Positions 22,821-34,355 of a stretch of DNA of 64,000 nt are shown piece after piece (position 1 is the first letter of the stretch; every line of letters starts with the position of its first letter). The stretch lies in contig JAGHQL010000084.1 in assembly GCA_020080175.1 (NCBI GenBank), positions 45,599 to 109,598 on the forward strand. Direction: 5' to 3'. A program made the translations under genes and the position numbers. Under the pieces are notes generated by a model. The model ran no database searches. It was not told where the DNA came from and saw only the letters and a program-made list of their open reading frames with translations. This stretch comes from Glutinoglossum americanum (taxonomy: Eukaryota; Ascomycota; Geoglossomycetes; Geoglossales; Geoglossaceae).

Positions 22821-24400
22821 TCTGACTATGGTGGGTGGATGGCTTAATGATGGCCGCCGCCAAGGATTGCTCTAAACCAATGATAGCACACCCCCAATAG
22901 GCGTTGGTTCTATGCACGTAAGGCCATTTTGAAGCCGATATCCTAAATTCTATTTAGATCTTCAATTTAATGAACACTAGTTCCAAACCTTTCTCTTAAG
23001 AAGCGTACTATGCCACGAGGATAGGAATCAGCCTGTGTCGCTAGCGAGTATGCATATCCTAATGACAGTGAGAAAGTCACGCGTAATACGCACTGCTATC
23101 ACCACTGCCGGCGGCGAGGAAAAACGGGTCTCGGCCAGCTGGCAAATGGGAACCTGTCAGGAATGCGCATAGTCCACCTTATTACCTGCGTTGCAGTTTA
23201 AGATGTTTACTCGCCGCCCGAGTCGTTTTACGCGGCATCAACGCCAACGACACATGGCTAGATATTTTGGTCTGCTCTGGACGAGACACCACTCTCAACC
23301 ACGCAAATAAGCCCAAGCAGATTAGGAAGAACCATTCCAATCCCATCCCTTCCAACGCATTATAGCCTAAAAATCTGACTATTGTGTTCCTAGACAAGCA
23401 TCATCCTAGAAATACAGAGGGCAAGACGCCGGAGAAACTGATTTTTGAATAGAGAGGGTGTAGTAGCGCTTTGTTAACTACCTGGAGAGTTGGAAGATGA
23501 AGGGTGACTGGGATACAGGAGGATGTGAGCAGTATCGCCAGAAGATCCCGTGTGGTGCCATGTGGCGTCGTAAAAGCTCATGTATTAGTTATTGCGATCA
23601 CCTCACCCTTCTCGAAGAATCTCCGATAAGGAAGGTAGACTACCTCGCCCGGAGGTAGCTGTTGCGATATCGACTTAGCTGGCCAGACTCTGTGGTGTGG
23701 CCGGTGGTGGCCTCCAATGTGGCGATGTTTGGGGACTCCGAGATTTTGGCTTAGAAGCTGCAGCGGGCCTTAATTATAAAGATAGTTAGCACTCTTGTTG
23801 TTTCCTATATCAGTCAATGCAATCGCTTTACCTGCCTGCGCCGTAACCTGCAACAGTAGCTGCTGGGGTGATGTTCGAGGGTGACCGGAAGTGCAGCCCC
23901 CGTCACATCCAATACGGCCTTGTGGTATGCATACCGTCACCGATCACACCGTTTGCCAAAATTGCATTTCCCATCCCCTTCGACGGGGAAAATGACGGCT
24001 CAGCAGCCCAAATCAAGGCGAGTCAGGGCGGCAGGGTAGATAGTGATAGAATCCCAATATTGCGACCAGAGGTACCCCACGACGCATTTTGATGCGAGGC
24101 ACACGCGCCCTACAACCTATTGCGTATGCCGGCGTCGCAGTGTATGCCTTCCTCTCAAGGGCGTGCGTCATGCCCCGGCGCGCCCTCATTCGTCAAAATC
24201 GCGAGACGCACCCACCGCCTCCCCACATTCGAACGGTATAGAAACCGGCTCCAAAGAAGTAACCCCCATGCTTCTGAGCAATACCCGTCATCTGACTGCA
24301 CGGCGCTGCTTTATCCAGGCACGCCTATCACTCTCGGTTACACTTTCGGGGTTAGGGCTAGGGCATCTACGGTGATCTGCCTACCATCCAAAAATATCTC
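22821..24400. other. No gene recognised
   Basis: Short open frames only. The last few hundred bases are the upstream region of the Zn-cluster ORF, with a TATA element just beyond. Confidence 0.5.
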
Positions 24401-24403
24401 GCT

Positions 24404-24410
24404 TATAAAA
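24404..24410 (+). promoter_or_regulatory. TATA element of the Zn-cluster ORF
   Basis: TATAAAA lies 71 bp upstream of the ATG at 24475, followed by a pyrimidine-rich stretch (CTTCTCCTTTG...CACCTCCACC) typical of fungal transcription start regions. It suggests the locus was once, or still is, transcribed. Confidence 0.5.
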
Positions 24411-24474
24411 AGCGCGACTTCCCCGCTTCTCCTTTGTTTCCTTTACACCTCCACCACCGTCACTACCCACCATC

Positions 24475-25107
24475 ATGCCTCCTGCGCCACGTGTTAGCAA
24501 CAAGTCTCACATTCTTTTGCACACTGCGCCTAAACTCCCCCGACCCTGCTGTCTACCCTGCTCCAGGCGTTATTTTAGCACTCCTGGGCTTATATGCTCG
24601 ATTAGCGACGCAGATGGAAAGTGTAGCCGCTGTAGGCGTCTAGGGAAGAAGTGTGAAAAGGTAGTTAGATCAAGCTTTTCTTACTTATAGTTATATGCTC
24701 GATTTAGTGGACTGGCTGACTTCGACGATGCAAAGATTCCACCTCAGTTCATCCGCCCAGTCTCCCGCATCCAGCTTGCGGCTGATACGGCCACTGCCTT
24801 CTTGAAGAATAAGCAGCGTCATTATAACTGCCGCTTAGAGGCTTTTTTGCTTGCCCAGAGGATGGGTGCGGTTGAAGGTGCATTGGAAAGACGTAATTCC
24901 ACAATGAAAGAACTTATGGGAGAACTCCGCTCCTATGTGCGTCCCTCATTTCCCCAAACTAGCATGTTTGACCCACTAATGATGGGCGCTGGTAAGCTGG
25001 CCTATCGCCGAAGGAATCGTTCTCCTCCCTCACATGAAGCCAGCAATGGAGATAGAGTCGAGGGCAGTTCAGTTGGTAGTTCTGCGGATAAAGGGAATAT
25101 CGTTTAG
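24475..25107 (+). pseudogene. Short Zn-cluster-like protein gene with an in-frame stop
   Basis: ATG 24475 opens a frame with a cysteine array: CCLPC, then LIC, CSRC and KKCEK. This is the pattern of a family of small cysteine-cluster proteins that I recall as present in many copies in filamentous ascomycetes. A TAG at 24688-24690 interrupts it, yet the same frame then stays open to 25107 and reads like the family's helical tail (IQLAADTATAFLKNKQRHY, then EAFLLAQRMGAVEGALERR). The only splice that removes the stop without changing frame would be a 30-nt intron (GTAGTT...TTATAG), which is unusually short. The stop could have arisen from CAG by C-to-T change, a RIP-type change. A TATA box and pyrimidine leader are intact. 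Without the stop the product would be about 210 aa. Confidence 0.55.
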
Positions 25108-27877
25108 CTCAGCCTTACAAACACAAGTTGGATTTTGCTGTTACTTCGCTTGCCATTCCTCTAGATATCCGGTCTTCAAGCCTATCGACGTCCTTCCGCC
25201 TTGTTTCCATTACAAAAGTTCATCATATGTAGGTAATTAGTTTTACGCGTCTCCGGGCGCTCAAGCCACCGTAGCTCGCCCTATCATGGTCTAGTAAACA
25301 TGGTCACCGCTAGGTTGACCACTATTTACCGTTAGGTTGACTACGGCAAATTCCGTAGCGGTCTAGAACCATCTCCGTCTCACGAGGCCAGTACAAAGTG
25401 GCTTTGCATGAATATGGGAGGATGAGAGAGGGGCCTTTATCGTTTGGAAGTGGTGCTGGGTGTTCTAGAACGTTTGGAGATAAGTGGGGTCGGAAATTCA
25501 AGACTCAAACCAGGAAGCGGGTATGACGAAGCCCATTACTCTATGATGTTGGAATAGGGCAGGAAGGACTAGTAGGGCTTAGGAATAGTAGAATTGATGA
25601 CTATACTATGGCCATCCCTTGCAATAAGAAAAACAGTTAAAAAATGGTTAACCTGTCGGTGACCATGTGTACTAGCCAAAGGTTGTCTACTCAACAATTG
25701 GCGGAACAGGCAGAGCTAAACGGCAGTCATATTTGGGAGGGGCCCAAATCTGGGTTGCTTAAAACGAAGGGCCCGGCGTCATGACAGTTTTTAACCCAAT
25801 GCTCCAATTCTGCGTCGTCCAGATCCATGACAGCGTCTCAGTTTTTTCAAAACGTCGGAGAATAAGCTCCCGAAGCGATGATACATATTCTGTCGCTGAA
25901 GTATACGCTCCCGTTGGCGGTGCTAGGTCGTTGACGCTTGGAGCACAGAGCCGATAGTGACCTTCAGTGATGGAAGCCTGGAGGAAAGGGCTGGTATGGG
26001 CACAATGAAGTACCCAACCCAGGGTGACTTCCCAGGCACCATAGCCGGGAATCCAGCTATTATATACGACTATAAACTCTATTAGCGTTGTAACAGCATG
26101 CTGCTGCTGGGTTCGACCACCTGAATCGGCCTATATGTTGATACCAACTCTTCTAGTACTCTTGATGTGTCGCCTGCGCCAGAATGTGGACCCTATTCCA
26201 CTACTCCCGGTACACTCTTAGTACGGAATTCGGGATCCGGCACAGACCACGAGGTGCAGCTATGCATCCGAAATCTCGGGCCTGGACAATTCGAATTGTC
26301 AACCAGACTTCTTCATACGACGTTTACTTGTCGCTTTGATGGAGTTATGAGCTCTCACGGTTAAACGATTAAAGCCCGGCCTGCTGCCTCCCCTAGCTAG
26401 CGGTTTGCTCTTGTTTTCCCCACCCTCGCTCGCTCATCCTCACCCTTCCCAACTCTTCTTCCTCCAAGTCTCTTTAGCTATAAAGTCAGGGCTTAAGACA
26501 TAATAGCATACTCTCCAGAAAAGAAGACCCGGAGGCCGGCGTTAATGACGTAGTCACATTATCCAACGCTGTGTAGAAGCCAGTCACTAGGTTGTAGTAT
26601 TAGTTACGAAACCGCAAAAGATCCAATCTCGAAAATCGAGCCGGATCGTCACATCCAACGGCCCAGATACGCAAACCACCCATAGAGCCCATAAATACCA
26701 CCGAGGGTGTTACCCCTCACCTGCAGAAGCACCCTCAACCCGGGTGGGCGCTTCCGCAGCAGAGTCCACCCATTAAGGGATCTATTTTATTCGTGATGTC
26801 GGTCGCATTTAGGCTGTCTAGTCTAGCGAATTGCTTCAGCGACTATCCACCCGAACTACCATCTCAAAAAGGCTGCAAATACCAAAAGCATTGCGAAGTC
26901 ATGAAGGGTTACCCTTTCCTATGACTAGCCATATGGCAGGAGAACAAAGTACCGACTAAAACGGCGAGAGCCGCCAACAAGTTCGGAGACCTAGATATGC
27001 AGATTCATAACTGACGTGTTTAGTCAAAGCCAACGAAGGACCTGCCTATAACGAGATAACCTTTCATGATGTCTAGATAGAACATAAATATTTAAGTAAT
27101 CTATCTAGCCTGCGAGACTATTCTACCAGCTAGAGGCAATTAGCGATCTGCAGAGTTCCGGCCGCCAAACAAGATGTTTAATAGGACTTACGGTCTACCT
27201 TACACTTGCCGCGCGTTCTCCTTCTCCTCACAGTCCACCAGGTGATGAAATCCGTACTGAAACTTCTTCTAGAGCGACCGTCTATTAGACTGCAGTTAGT
27301 ATGGAGAGTGCGCTAAATATCGAGACGACATATAATCTCTCCTTCACGATGGTGGAGACAGCGACAACCCTTACGAGACCAGAAAACCCACGGGATTAGA
27401 TGGGCTAGCACGATAACAGCCATCTCCTCCACAACGTTCCGCGGTATGGATTAGGGTTAGAGGATATCTCCCTATATATATCTGTAGGAACACATTCAAA
27501 CACAGCGCGACTCGGGGCAACTGCACGGATCGGCGAGACGGTTTTGTTGGAATGGACGCGTCGGAACGCTACCACGAAAGCAACACTTGGTATACTGCAT
27601 CCGCTCGGCTGAAAACATGCAGATCCGGAGTCTCCCTCTAATGTAATGTTTAATCAAGTCGATCAATACAATGCTCTCTACCGTACAAGAACTCGAACCG
27701 CTGCAATTCTAAAAGGTTTGGCTGGTGGGAGACTGGTGCGCCATGCAGACACCGAAGAAAACGCGTAGATAACCCAGAGCGGGTTCAGGATTAAGCATAT
27801 CGCTATATCTAGCGCAAGGCCATATTCCTGCCTAGATCGCTGAGTCTTCAGATTTAATTTTGGTTGGTGGCTAAGGT
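25108..27877. other. No gene recognised; minor repeats
   Basis: Short open frames only. At 25303-25345 an imperfect 22-bp unit (ACCGYTAGGTTGACYAC core) occurs twice in tandem. The rest shows no structure that I can assign. Confidence 0.45.
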
Positions 27878-28077
27878 GATATCGGCCGTCGGTATACTGA
27901 CGCCCCCAAATGGTGCGGCCGCACTGCTACGCCAGCAGAGAGGAGTAATAGAGAGATACTCACAGGTTGGATGTCTTTCCGTCCTTTCATCCCTTCCTTC
28001 AATGCCTCCCCCTCTACCCACGCAGCAGTGTAGCCGCACCATTTAGGGGCGTCGGCATACCGACGGCCGTGATATTC
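27878..28077. mobile_element. MITE-like element with about 50-bp terminal inverted repeats
   Basis: The left arm (27878-27927) and the complement of the right arm (28024-28077) match over about 50 bp: GATATC/GAATATC ends, GGCCGTCGGTAT, GACGCCCC, AAATGGTGCGGC and ACTGCT. Each arm contains an inner palindrome near CGTCGGTATACCGACG. The roughly 95-bp centre has no transposase. Differences between arms include GCGGCC versus GTAGCC, again transitions. Size and structure fit a non-autonomous DNA transposon. No clear target-site duplication was seen. Confidence 0.75.
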
Positions 28078-28678
28078 AGTAGCTATGAGGACTCCCAGTT
28101 GCCCAGCGGTATTCTAAACGGCTCCTAGGCTCCAGTGATATTCTCAACTAAATCCAGGCACGAACTAGATATCTAGAACTAGGTGGCCACACGTCGCACT
28201 GGAGAACCCCAACATGGCTTGTCTCTTGATGCTACCTTACCCGCTCTAGTGACCACATTGCTGCAGCATAGCAGCCAATATTCGCCTAAGTTCTTAGCTG
28301 GAATTAGGCCGCCCACGTCTGCACAGCGAGTCTGTCTCTCGTTAGCCAATCCGTCTCGCCAGAACCGCCCCGCGAATCTGTGTACCCCGAGCCACTCTTT
28401 CAGCCATTCTCTCAGCCATATATTGCCCGCCTCGGTGCTTTGGCCGGGGAGAGAGGCCTTGGGTGGGTTGGTACTCCGATTCTGGTAGAATATCCTATTC
28501 TAACGCCTTTTTCCCTAGGTATCTAGGGCTTGCTACCAGATGGAGTGGGGAAGACGGGAATTTTATGATGCCAGGTCGACTATGGTTCTAACTGACAGCT
28601 AAGATATGATACTCCTTCAAAGCAAACACATATACCTTACGATCTCACCCTTACAAACCCCAGATCCCCTGCTCCCCC
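28078..28678. other. No gene recognised
   Basis: Short spacer at the 3' side of the questin-oxidase-like gene. No repeat or coding signal that I can support. Confidence 0.5.
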
Positions 28679-30415
28679 TCACAATTTCGCATCCTCCCTA
28701 TCCTGCACCTTCTCCCACGCCTTCTCAAACCCCACCGAGCGGATCAAGGGCGGTCCTGGGGTTTGCGCCGAGTCGAGGGCTACGTAGGAGAGTACAATCA
28801 TAACGTTAGTCATCACCCCTCATATTTAGCCATCCAAACCTGCTAGATCTAGATAGACGGGTTCCACAAGGATGATTTCGGGTTCACCACAGAAAAGAAA
28901 GGGAGGAAGACACTCACCCATCCAACCCGCCTTCTCCCACATCCCCTCTTCCATCCTCCCTTTCCCCCCGAACTTCCCACAATACCCCTCCCCAAATGCT
29001 AAAGCCCGAACTGCCTTCGCTATGTGTCCATCATCCCCGTCCAACCCCCTCACCCTCCTGAACAATTCCTCCCACGTCTTGCCTCCCCCCCTAGGCACAT
29101 ATCCTGCCACTTCATCCCTCAATAGCCTAGGCGATCTCCTCGACGCATACATGACGAGATCGAGCCGGCCCTTCCAGGTTATTAAGCGGGATTTTTGGGC
29201 GGGAGAGAGGAGCGGGAGGGAGAGGAAGGTGGGGAGGAAGATGGAGCTGTTTAGAGAGTGGAGGTAGTAGAAGTCGAGTTTTACTTGTTTGGGTGGGTTC
29301 TGGGCAGCAGAGGTGTAGTAGGCTGGAGTAGCAGTTTTAGAAGCGGTGGTTTTATCGTCTTGGTTTCACATGAGGCATGAGGGTTGGGGTTTAACACTCA
29401 CCAACAGCATTTATCATCTCTGCCGTTTTCTCCTCCAGCTCCTCAGGCCCCGCACCCCACTGACTCGCATACCCAATCATCTCCTCTGGCGCCCTCTTCA
29501 TGACCCCATCGCGGAGCTTATTCCCATCACTCCACTGCGCCGCCGTGCTCAGTTTCTTGTCTTCGCGGATTTCATCCAGCAGCTCCACGAGGGATTTTGT
29601 GGGTAATGTTTCGTAGGAAGCGGCTCTCTCTTCGGAGCCGTGGAAGAAGGGCGCGAGCCAATTCTCGTGGGCGGCAGTTTGGGCGAGGCCTTGAGCGATT
29701 ATGGCGGGTTGTTTAAATTCTACGCCGAACCCGAGGTGGATTAGAGGGTGCAGGAATCCTAGCGGACGATTGGTTAGTATGCGTCGGGGGCGAAGTCTCA
29801 CTTTCACTAAATCTCGCGGAGCATGGGTATTGCGGCTTGCGCAGGGCACAATTGATAACGAGCATACGTACCCATAAACAGGCGCACAAGCATATCATCT
29901 GCCGCCTCATCCCCCTTAAAAAGGTGCTCAAGCAACGCCTTTTCCCATCCTAGCCTCTCAATCTCCTTCTGGTAGAACGCCTGAAAATCAGACGAGTGTT
30001 TCTCCTTCCCAAGATACTTCTTGCGCTTCTCATAGTCACCCAGTTCATCTACAACCTCCTGGCGAATGGGGTCAGGTGGTCTTTGGTAAGATGTATTCCC
30101 GTCATATTGTTTTTGTATCTCTTCTGGAGAGGCGTTCAAGGCATAGATTGTGAGTATATGGTGGACAATGTGGTTCTGTGCAGTAAAGGTAGCTCGTTAG
30201 AAAATAGCCTCATTAACGAAAGGCAGTGAATCGGCTCAGGGGTAAATCAGGTGATTACATACATGAAACCCCTCGTCGTTAAAGAATAAGTGAAACTTCT
30301 CGTGGTTTTCCTGCAAGACCTCCGAAGCCTTCGCCGCAGACTCCGCAGTGATTCCAGGGGCATGGAAGATGCCTGCTCCTGAGGGCGTCAGGTGGATCTT
30401 GGTTGTGGTTGCCAT
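28679..30415 (-). CDS. Questin-oxidase-like protein (DUF4243/AflY-type)
   Basis: Five exons join in phase: 30415-30263, 30175-29872, 29758-29402, 29322-28918 and 28779-28679, giving 439 aa, normal for the family. Diagnostic stretches are NHIVHHILTIYALNAS at the exon 1-2 junction, HPLIHLGFGVEFKQPAIIAQ in exon 3, EKTAEMINAVAYYTSAAQ across exons 3-4, and a C-terminal RSVGFEKAWEKV. Known members (AflY, GedK) open or rearrange polyketide rings in Baeyer-Villiger-like steps, for instance in aflatoxin or geodin synthesis, but many paralogues are uncharacterised. The last intron is about 138 nt with a GACTAAC branch site. I chose the ATG at 30415 (ACAATGG context). An upstream ATG at 30514 would add a basic 33-residue leader in poorer context. 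No polyketide synthase lies nearby, so the substrate is unknown. Confidence 0.82.
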
Positions 30416-31422
30416 TGTTGGGCAGCGATGCAGGAGCGGGACAATTTGCCTTGCGCGCCTCGTTCTCTGAAGTTGTGTAGCAGCGAAGGTGGGAAGTCTG
30501 GAAAAAGACCTCATTCGAGGTGGCCACTTTGCGTTTCATGAAGATGGGGATCGAGTTCCGGAGGAACCGCCTAACAACGTCATGATGACTAGTGTCAACG
30601 TGAGCAGTCACGTGAGCAAAAACCATGATGCCGCAATCTGGCCGCATTCTTCCAATGATCGATGCGCAAAACGGAAAATACGGTATTCATAACTATTACC
30701 CATATAAGACTCTGGCTTTAATAATTATTCTATCTTATCACACAGAGAAACACGTGTTTATCCCACTTCTCAGGCCCAAGTCGGTTATGCAGAGTCGCGG
30801 GCTGGCCGACACGAACACGAACCCACTAAACCCCACAGCCACTGATTCGGCCAACTCTTCCGATCTTTAGGTGCTTTAGCGTATTGCGGCTGAAGGCCGC
30901 TAGAGGCCCAGTGATGCCGGTGTCCTTCAGCTCTACCAAACCGGCCACATACAACCCAGCGCTGGAGAACAATCTAATACCCTCACCGCTCTCCTCTTTC
31001 ATCCGTTTCGTTCTCTCACAAGTTTATCCATGACAAGGTCGGGAACGCTTAATTTGCAGCGCAGGGCATAACTTAGCCACAACGTACTATATAGACTACT
31101 TAGCATGCACGCACACGTCAATGCCGTGCAGCACAGGGCTGAAAATTCTGCAGGCCCGGTGCTTGCATCCTATACCGCATCCCAATTGGCTCGCCCATGC
31201 CGTCTCGCCCCTCTAACGGGTTTCCTCTGCGTCTCGGTGCCGCCAAATGTAAACCACAGTTCGTATTCCTCAAAGATTGTCGGTTACAAAACAAACGCTA
31301 TCCATCGCTGCCCACCACCCCAGAGATCCCCAAGTTTTACTTGGGTTCATGAGAAATGAGACCACGACTTTAACTGCCCTAACCAGTGTTTTAATATACA
31401 CCTCATCGTTGCTTAGTCGATA
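30416..31422. other. Divergent intergenic region
   Basis: Lies between two genes transcribed away from each other (questin-oxidase-like to the left, membrane protein to the right), so it probably contains both promoters. A TATATAG at about 31089 is some 330 bp upstream of the membrane-protein ATG. No coding region was recognised. Confidence 0.5.
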
Positions 31423-34355
31423 ATGTCCTTCACTGCGGGTAGCGAGGATCACTTCCACACTCGCGACCCCAACGCTCGGCCCGATAGTCCAGCCTCCACC
31501 TTCATCTATGCCAACAGCACCAGAAGCAGCGCTGACTTCTCGGCAACCGGGTCCCAGTTCTACGAAGAGGATGACGGGTGCGATGAACTCGGCCTCGCTA
31601 TCTCCAACGCATACCACAGCACCCCTCGCAATTCACCCAGAAGACCCAAAACTAGCCCTCAGACACCCAATTCGGCAGACCCTCTCCTCTCCCATCACCT
31701 TCTGGCGCCGACTCCGAGCTTACGGTTCAATTCACGCCAGGGACTTTCTACCGTAGAATTACTACATGATATACACCTAGAGGTACCAAACATGTCACCT
31801 AGGATGTCGCGGGATTACTCCCCAGACTACTCGGAAGGGTTCAGGAAGAGAGGGAGCAGGGGAGGTCACCCTGGTAAGTTTAGAACAAAAACCCAAGTTG
31901 TCTTGCCCATTCCCTAGTAGGAAAGAAAATCCAAGGATGGAAATAGCACTACAACACGGCCAAACCGCCGAAGATCTTATTCTAACCTCCTATGTTTCAT
32001 TCCACCCAATTGAGCTCACCTAACCCTTGCTAACAATCCACCCCACTCCAGACCCCCCATGCAAGTCAAAACGTAACATCGCAGAGTCCCGCTGCAATTG
32101 GCTTTCGGTTGTTGTCTTCATCCTCGCCGTCTACTCGACTATCTTCTCTGGAATCTTCTTCCTAATTGCAGTGCTCCGCCCCCGATACGGCCGCAAGGTC
32201 CAGACGGGCCCAGGGGGTGGAATGTCGCCTAACACAGCCACTCTCCTGAGCGCTCTATTCGCAAAGACGATTGAATTGTCGTTCGTGACTGTTTTTGTAG
32301 TGTTTCTAGGGCAGGTGTTGAGCCGGAAGGCTTTCCAGAAGGGGGGGAGGGGGATTACTATTGCTGAGATGTCTATGAGATCTTGGGTTCGTAGACACTC
32401 TTGCACACCCGCACTGCTCATTTCAGGGCAGAGCGCTGGTTGACTGAGTTCTTGCCGGCACAGATCATGCAACCTGGTTCTATGTTCGTACATTGGGAGA
32501 GCGTCAGATATGCGGCTTTGACGTTCCTAGGTATCATTTCCCTAACCGCTGCATTGATCGCAACCTTTTACACCACAGCATCTGAAGCCCTAGGTCAGTC
32601 CAGCCATCGCCAACCAGGGCGTAACCCCGGTGGTCGGGCGCATACTGACTAACTACAGTCGCCCCAAAACTCAAATTTGGTCCCACCGAAAACAAGCTCA
32701 TGTACGGCCACGTTGCAGCGACCTACGCCAATCCCCCCTACGTAGCTTCTCAATGCAAAACGCCCATCCTAAAATCCACAGACCCTGACTTCGGCGGCAC
32801 GACATGCCTCCAAATCGAGCACGCGGGGCAGGCCTTCCACAACTACGCGCAATATCTCTCAGTCTGGACTGACAACATCGCCTCTGGGAACGGTTCAGCG
32901 GACCTCCGCGAACGCCCTAAGGCAGTGGCGTTGTTGCATGACAACACGACGGTGGTTGGAAGTTGGATCGAGGTTCGAAACACGACCGAGGAGTCCATAA
33001 AAGCGGGACGCATCATCAACAACGTGACATTGGCGATGCCTCATCCCGGCATCTTCGCAGCAGCCCGAGAACCCAAGAACAACATCCTTCAACCCGAGGA
33101 CCTAGGCGGACTAGGCGAATACCAAATCACAGCTTCCGTCCCATCGCCCTCTGTGAACGTCCTCTGCGCATCCATGACAGACACAGAGCTTACACCCTTC
33201 ATAAAAACCAACTGGCCCAATAGCACCGTCCCCGGCTATCCATCCCCCCTAAACAAAACAGTTGTAGACAGCATCTTCGGCTTCGGCCAACCATACGGTA
33301 AAATGAACGTCACCCGCGTCCCACCGATCTTCCCTTCTATCCCCATAGACTTCAACACCATCCTGAACGCCACAGGCATGTACAAAGACTCCATCTACCT
33401 CCTCGGAAAATCAAACACCGCCTCCCCACCCTACGTTCTCTGCTCGCTGCGCTCCGCCCTCTCCCCCCGCTGCTCCACGCACTACAACGCGAGCTCCAGT
33501 GGCGGGTCCCTCGTCGCGCACTGCGAGGACAACGACGACCCAGAGATGTACAGCAAGCACCATCCCGAAGCCCCCACGGGGCTTGTGGAGCCGGACTGGG
33601 CGAACATCGCGTCGGAATGGGGGCGCGCGGTGAGCCTGAACGCCGGGATGAACAAGAACAACGCGAGCAACGGGCGGCTGCTCACGCAGCTCATCCTAAC
33701 CGGCGGGGGCTCCAACCCGAACATCTCCCCGAAACCCCTCCTCCCCGCCACGCAGCTAAACCCCTCCCTCCCTTCCCTGGCGGAGGCCCTCGCCGTCCTG
33801 GCGGGCTGCACGCTCCTCCTCAGCGCGCGCGACGCGCCGTTCACGCACGAATGGCTCTACTCGCCCACGATCCCGTTCCTATCCACGCCGCAGCTGGAGC
33901 CGTTCAACGCGAGCATCCGAACGCAGCAATACGCGTCGGGCCCCAACACGCAAGCGTGGCACCAGGCGTTCTTCTACGTGGTCCTCTTCCTGGTTTTCGT
34001 CACGAACGTACTTTGCTTGGTGATACTTGCGGCGTGGAGGGGCCAGGTGACGGATTTCGTGGAGCCTCAGAATATGTTTGCGTTGGCGGTTAATTCGCCG
34101 ATGAGTAGGGGGCTGGAGGGGAGCTGTGGGGGGGGGCCGGAAGGGGAGCAGTTGGCGCTTGGGTGGAGGATTAGGGTTGTGGATGAGCATGTCTTTCTGG
34201 AGGAGGGGAGTGGCGGGGTGCGCGAGAAGGATGAGGATTTGGGCGGGATGGCGGAGGTGGTGGAAGAGGGGCCGACTCCGATTGTTGCGAGGTATTCTTC
34301 GCTGTCCAATAAGAAGAATTCAGGGTCCAAATTTCTCTGGGCACGGCTTTTCTGA
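31423..34355 (+). CDS. Conserved fungal multi-pass membrane protein with large glycosylated ectodomain
   Basis: Four exons join in phase: 31423-31873, 32052-32386, 32464-32593 and 32659-34355, giving 870 aa. Residues 1-150 are a Ser/Pro-rich, probably cytosolic and disordered tail. Then come three membrane segments: WLSVVVFILAVYSTIFSGIF, LLSALFAKTIELSFVTVFVV, and AALTFLGIISLTAALIATF after the second intron. A roughly 450-residue ectodomain follows, with many N-glycosylation sequons and scattered cysteines. A final membrane segment (FFYVVLFLVFVTNVLCLVIL) precedes a Gly/Glu-rich cytosolic end. The motifs AKTIELSFVTVFV and KLKFGPTENKL match, from memory, an uncharacterised family widespread in Pezizomycotina. 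Topology fits a plasma-membrane or endomembrane protein. Function is unknown. The donor of intron 2 (GTTCGT) is weak, but the phase and family match support it. Confidence 0.8.

Noticed and set aside
24345-24366. TTAGGG-like bases (GGGTTAGGGCTAGGG)
   Set aside because: Too short to be a telomeric tract; similar hexamers occur near 27448 and 34168.
28826-28916. C-terminal extension of the questin-oxidase-like exon 4 read straight through
   Set aside because: It lies inside the last intron; a single GTGAGT-to-GTAG intron with a GACTAAC branch gives the family-like RSVGFEKAW end.
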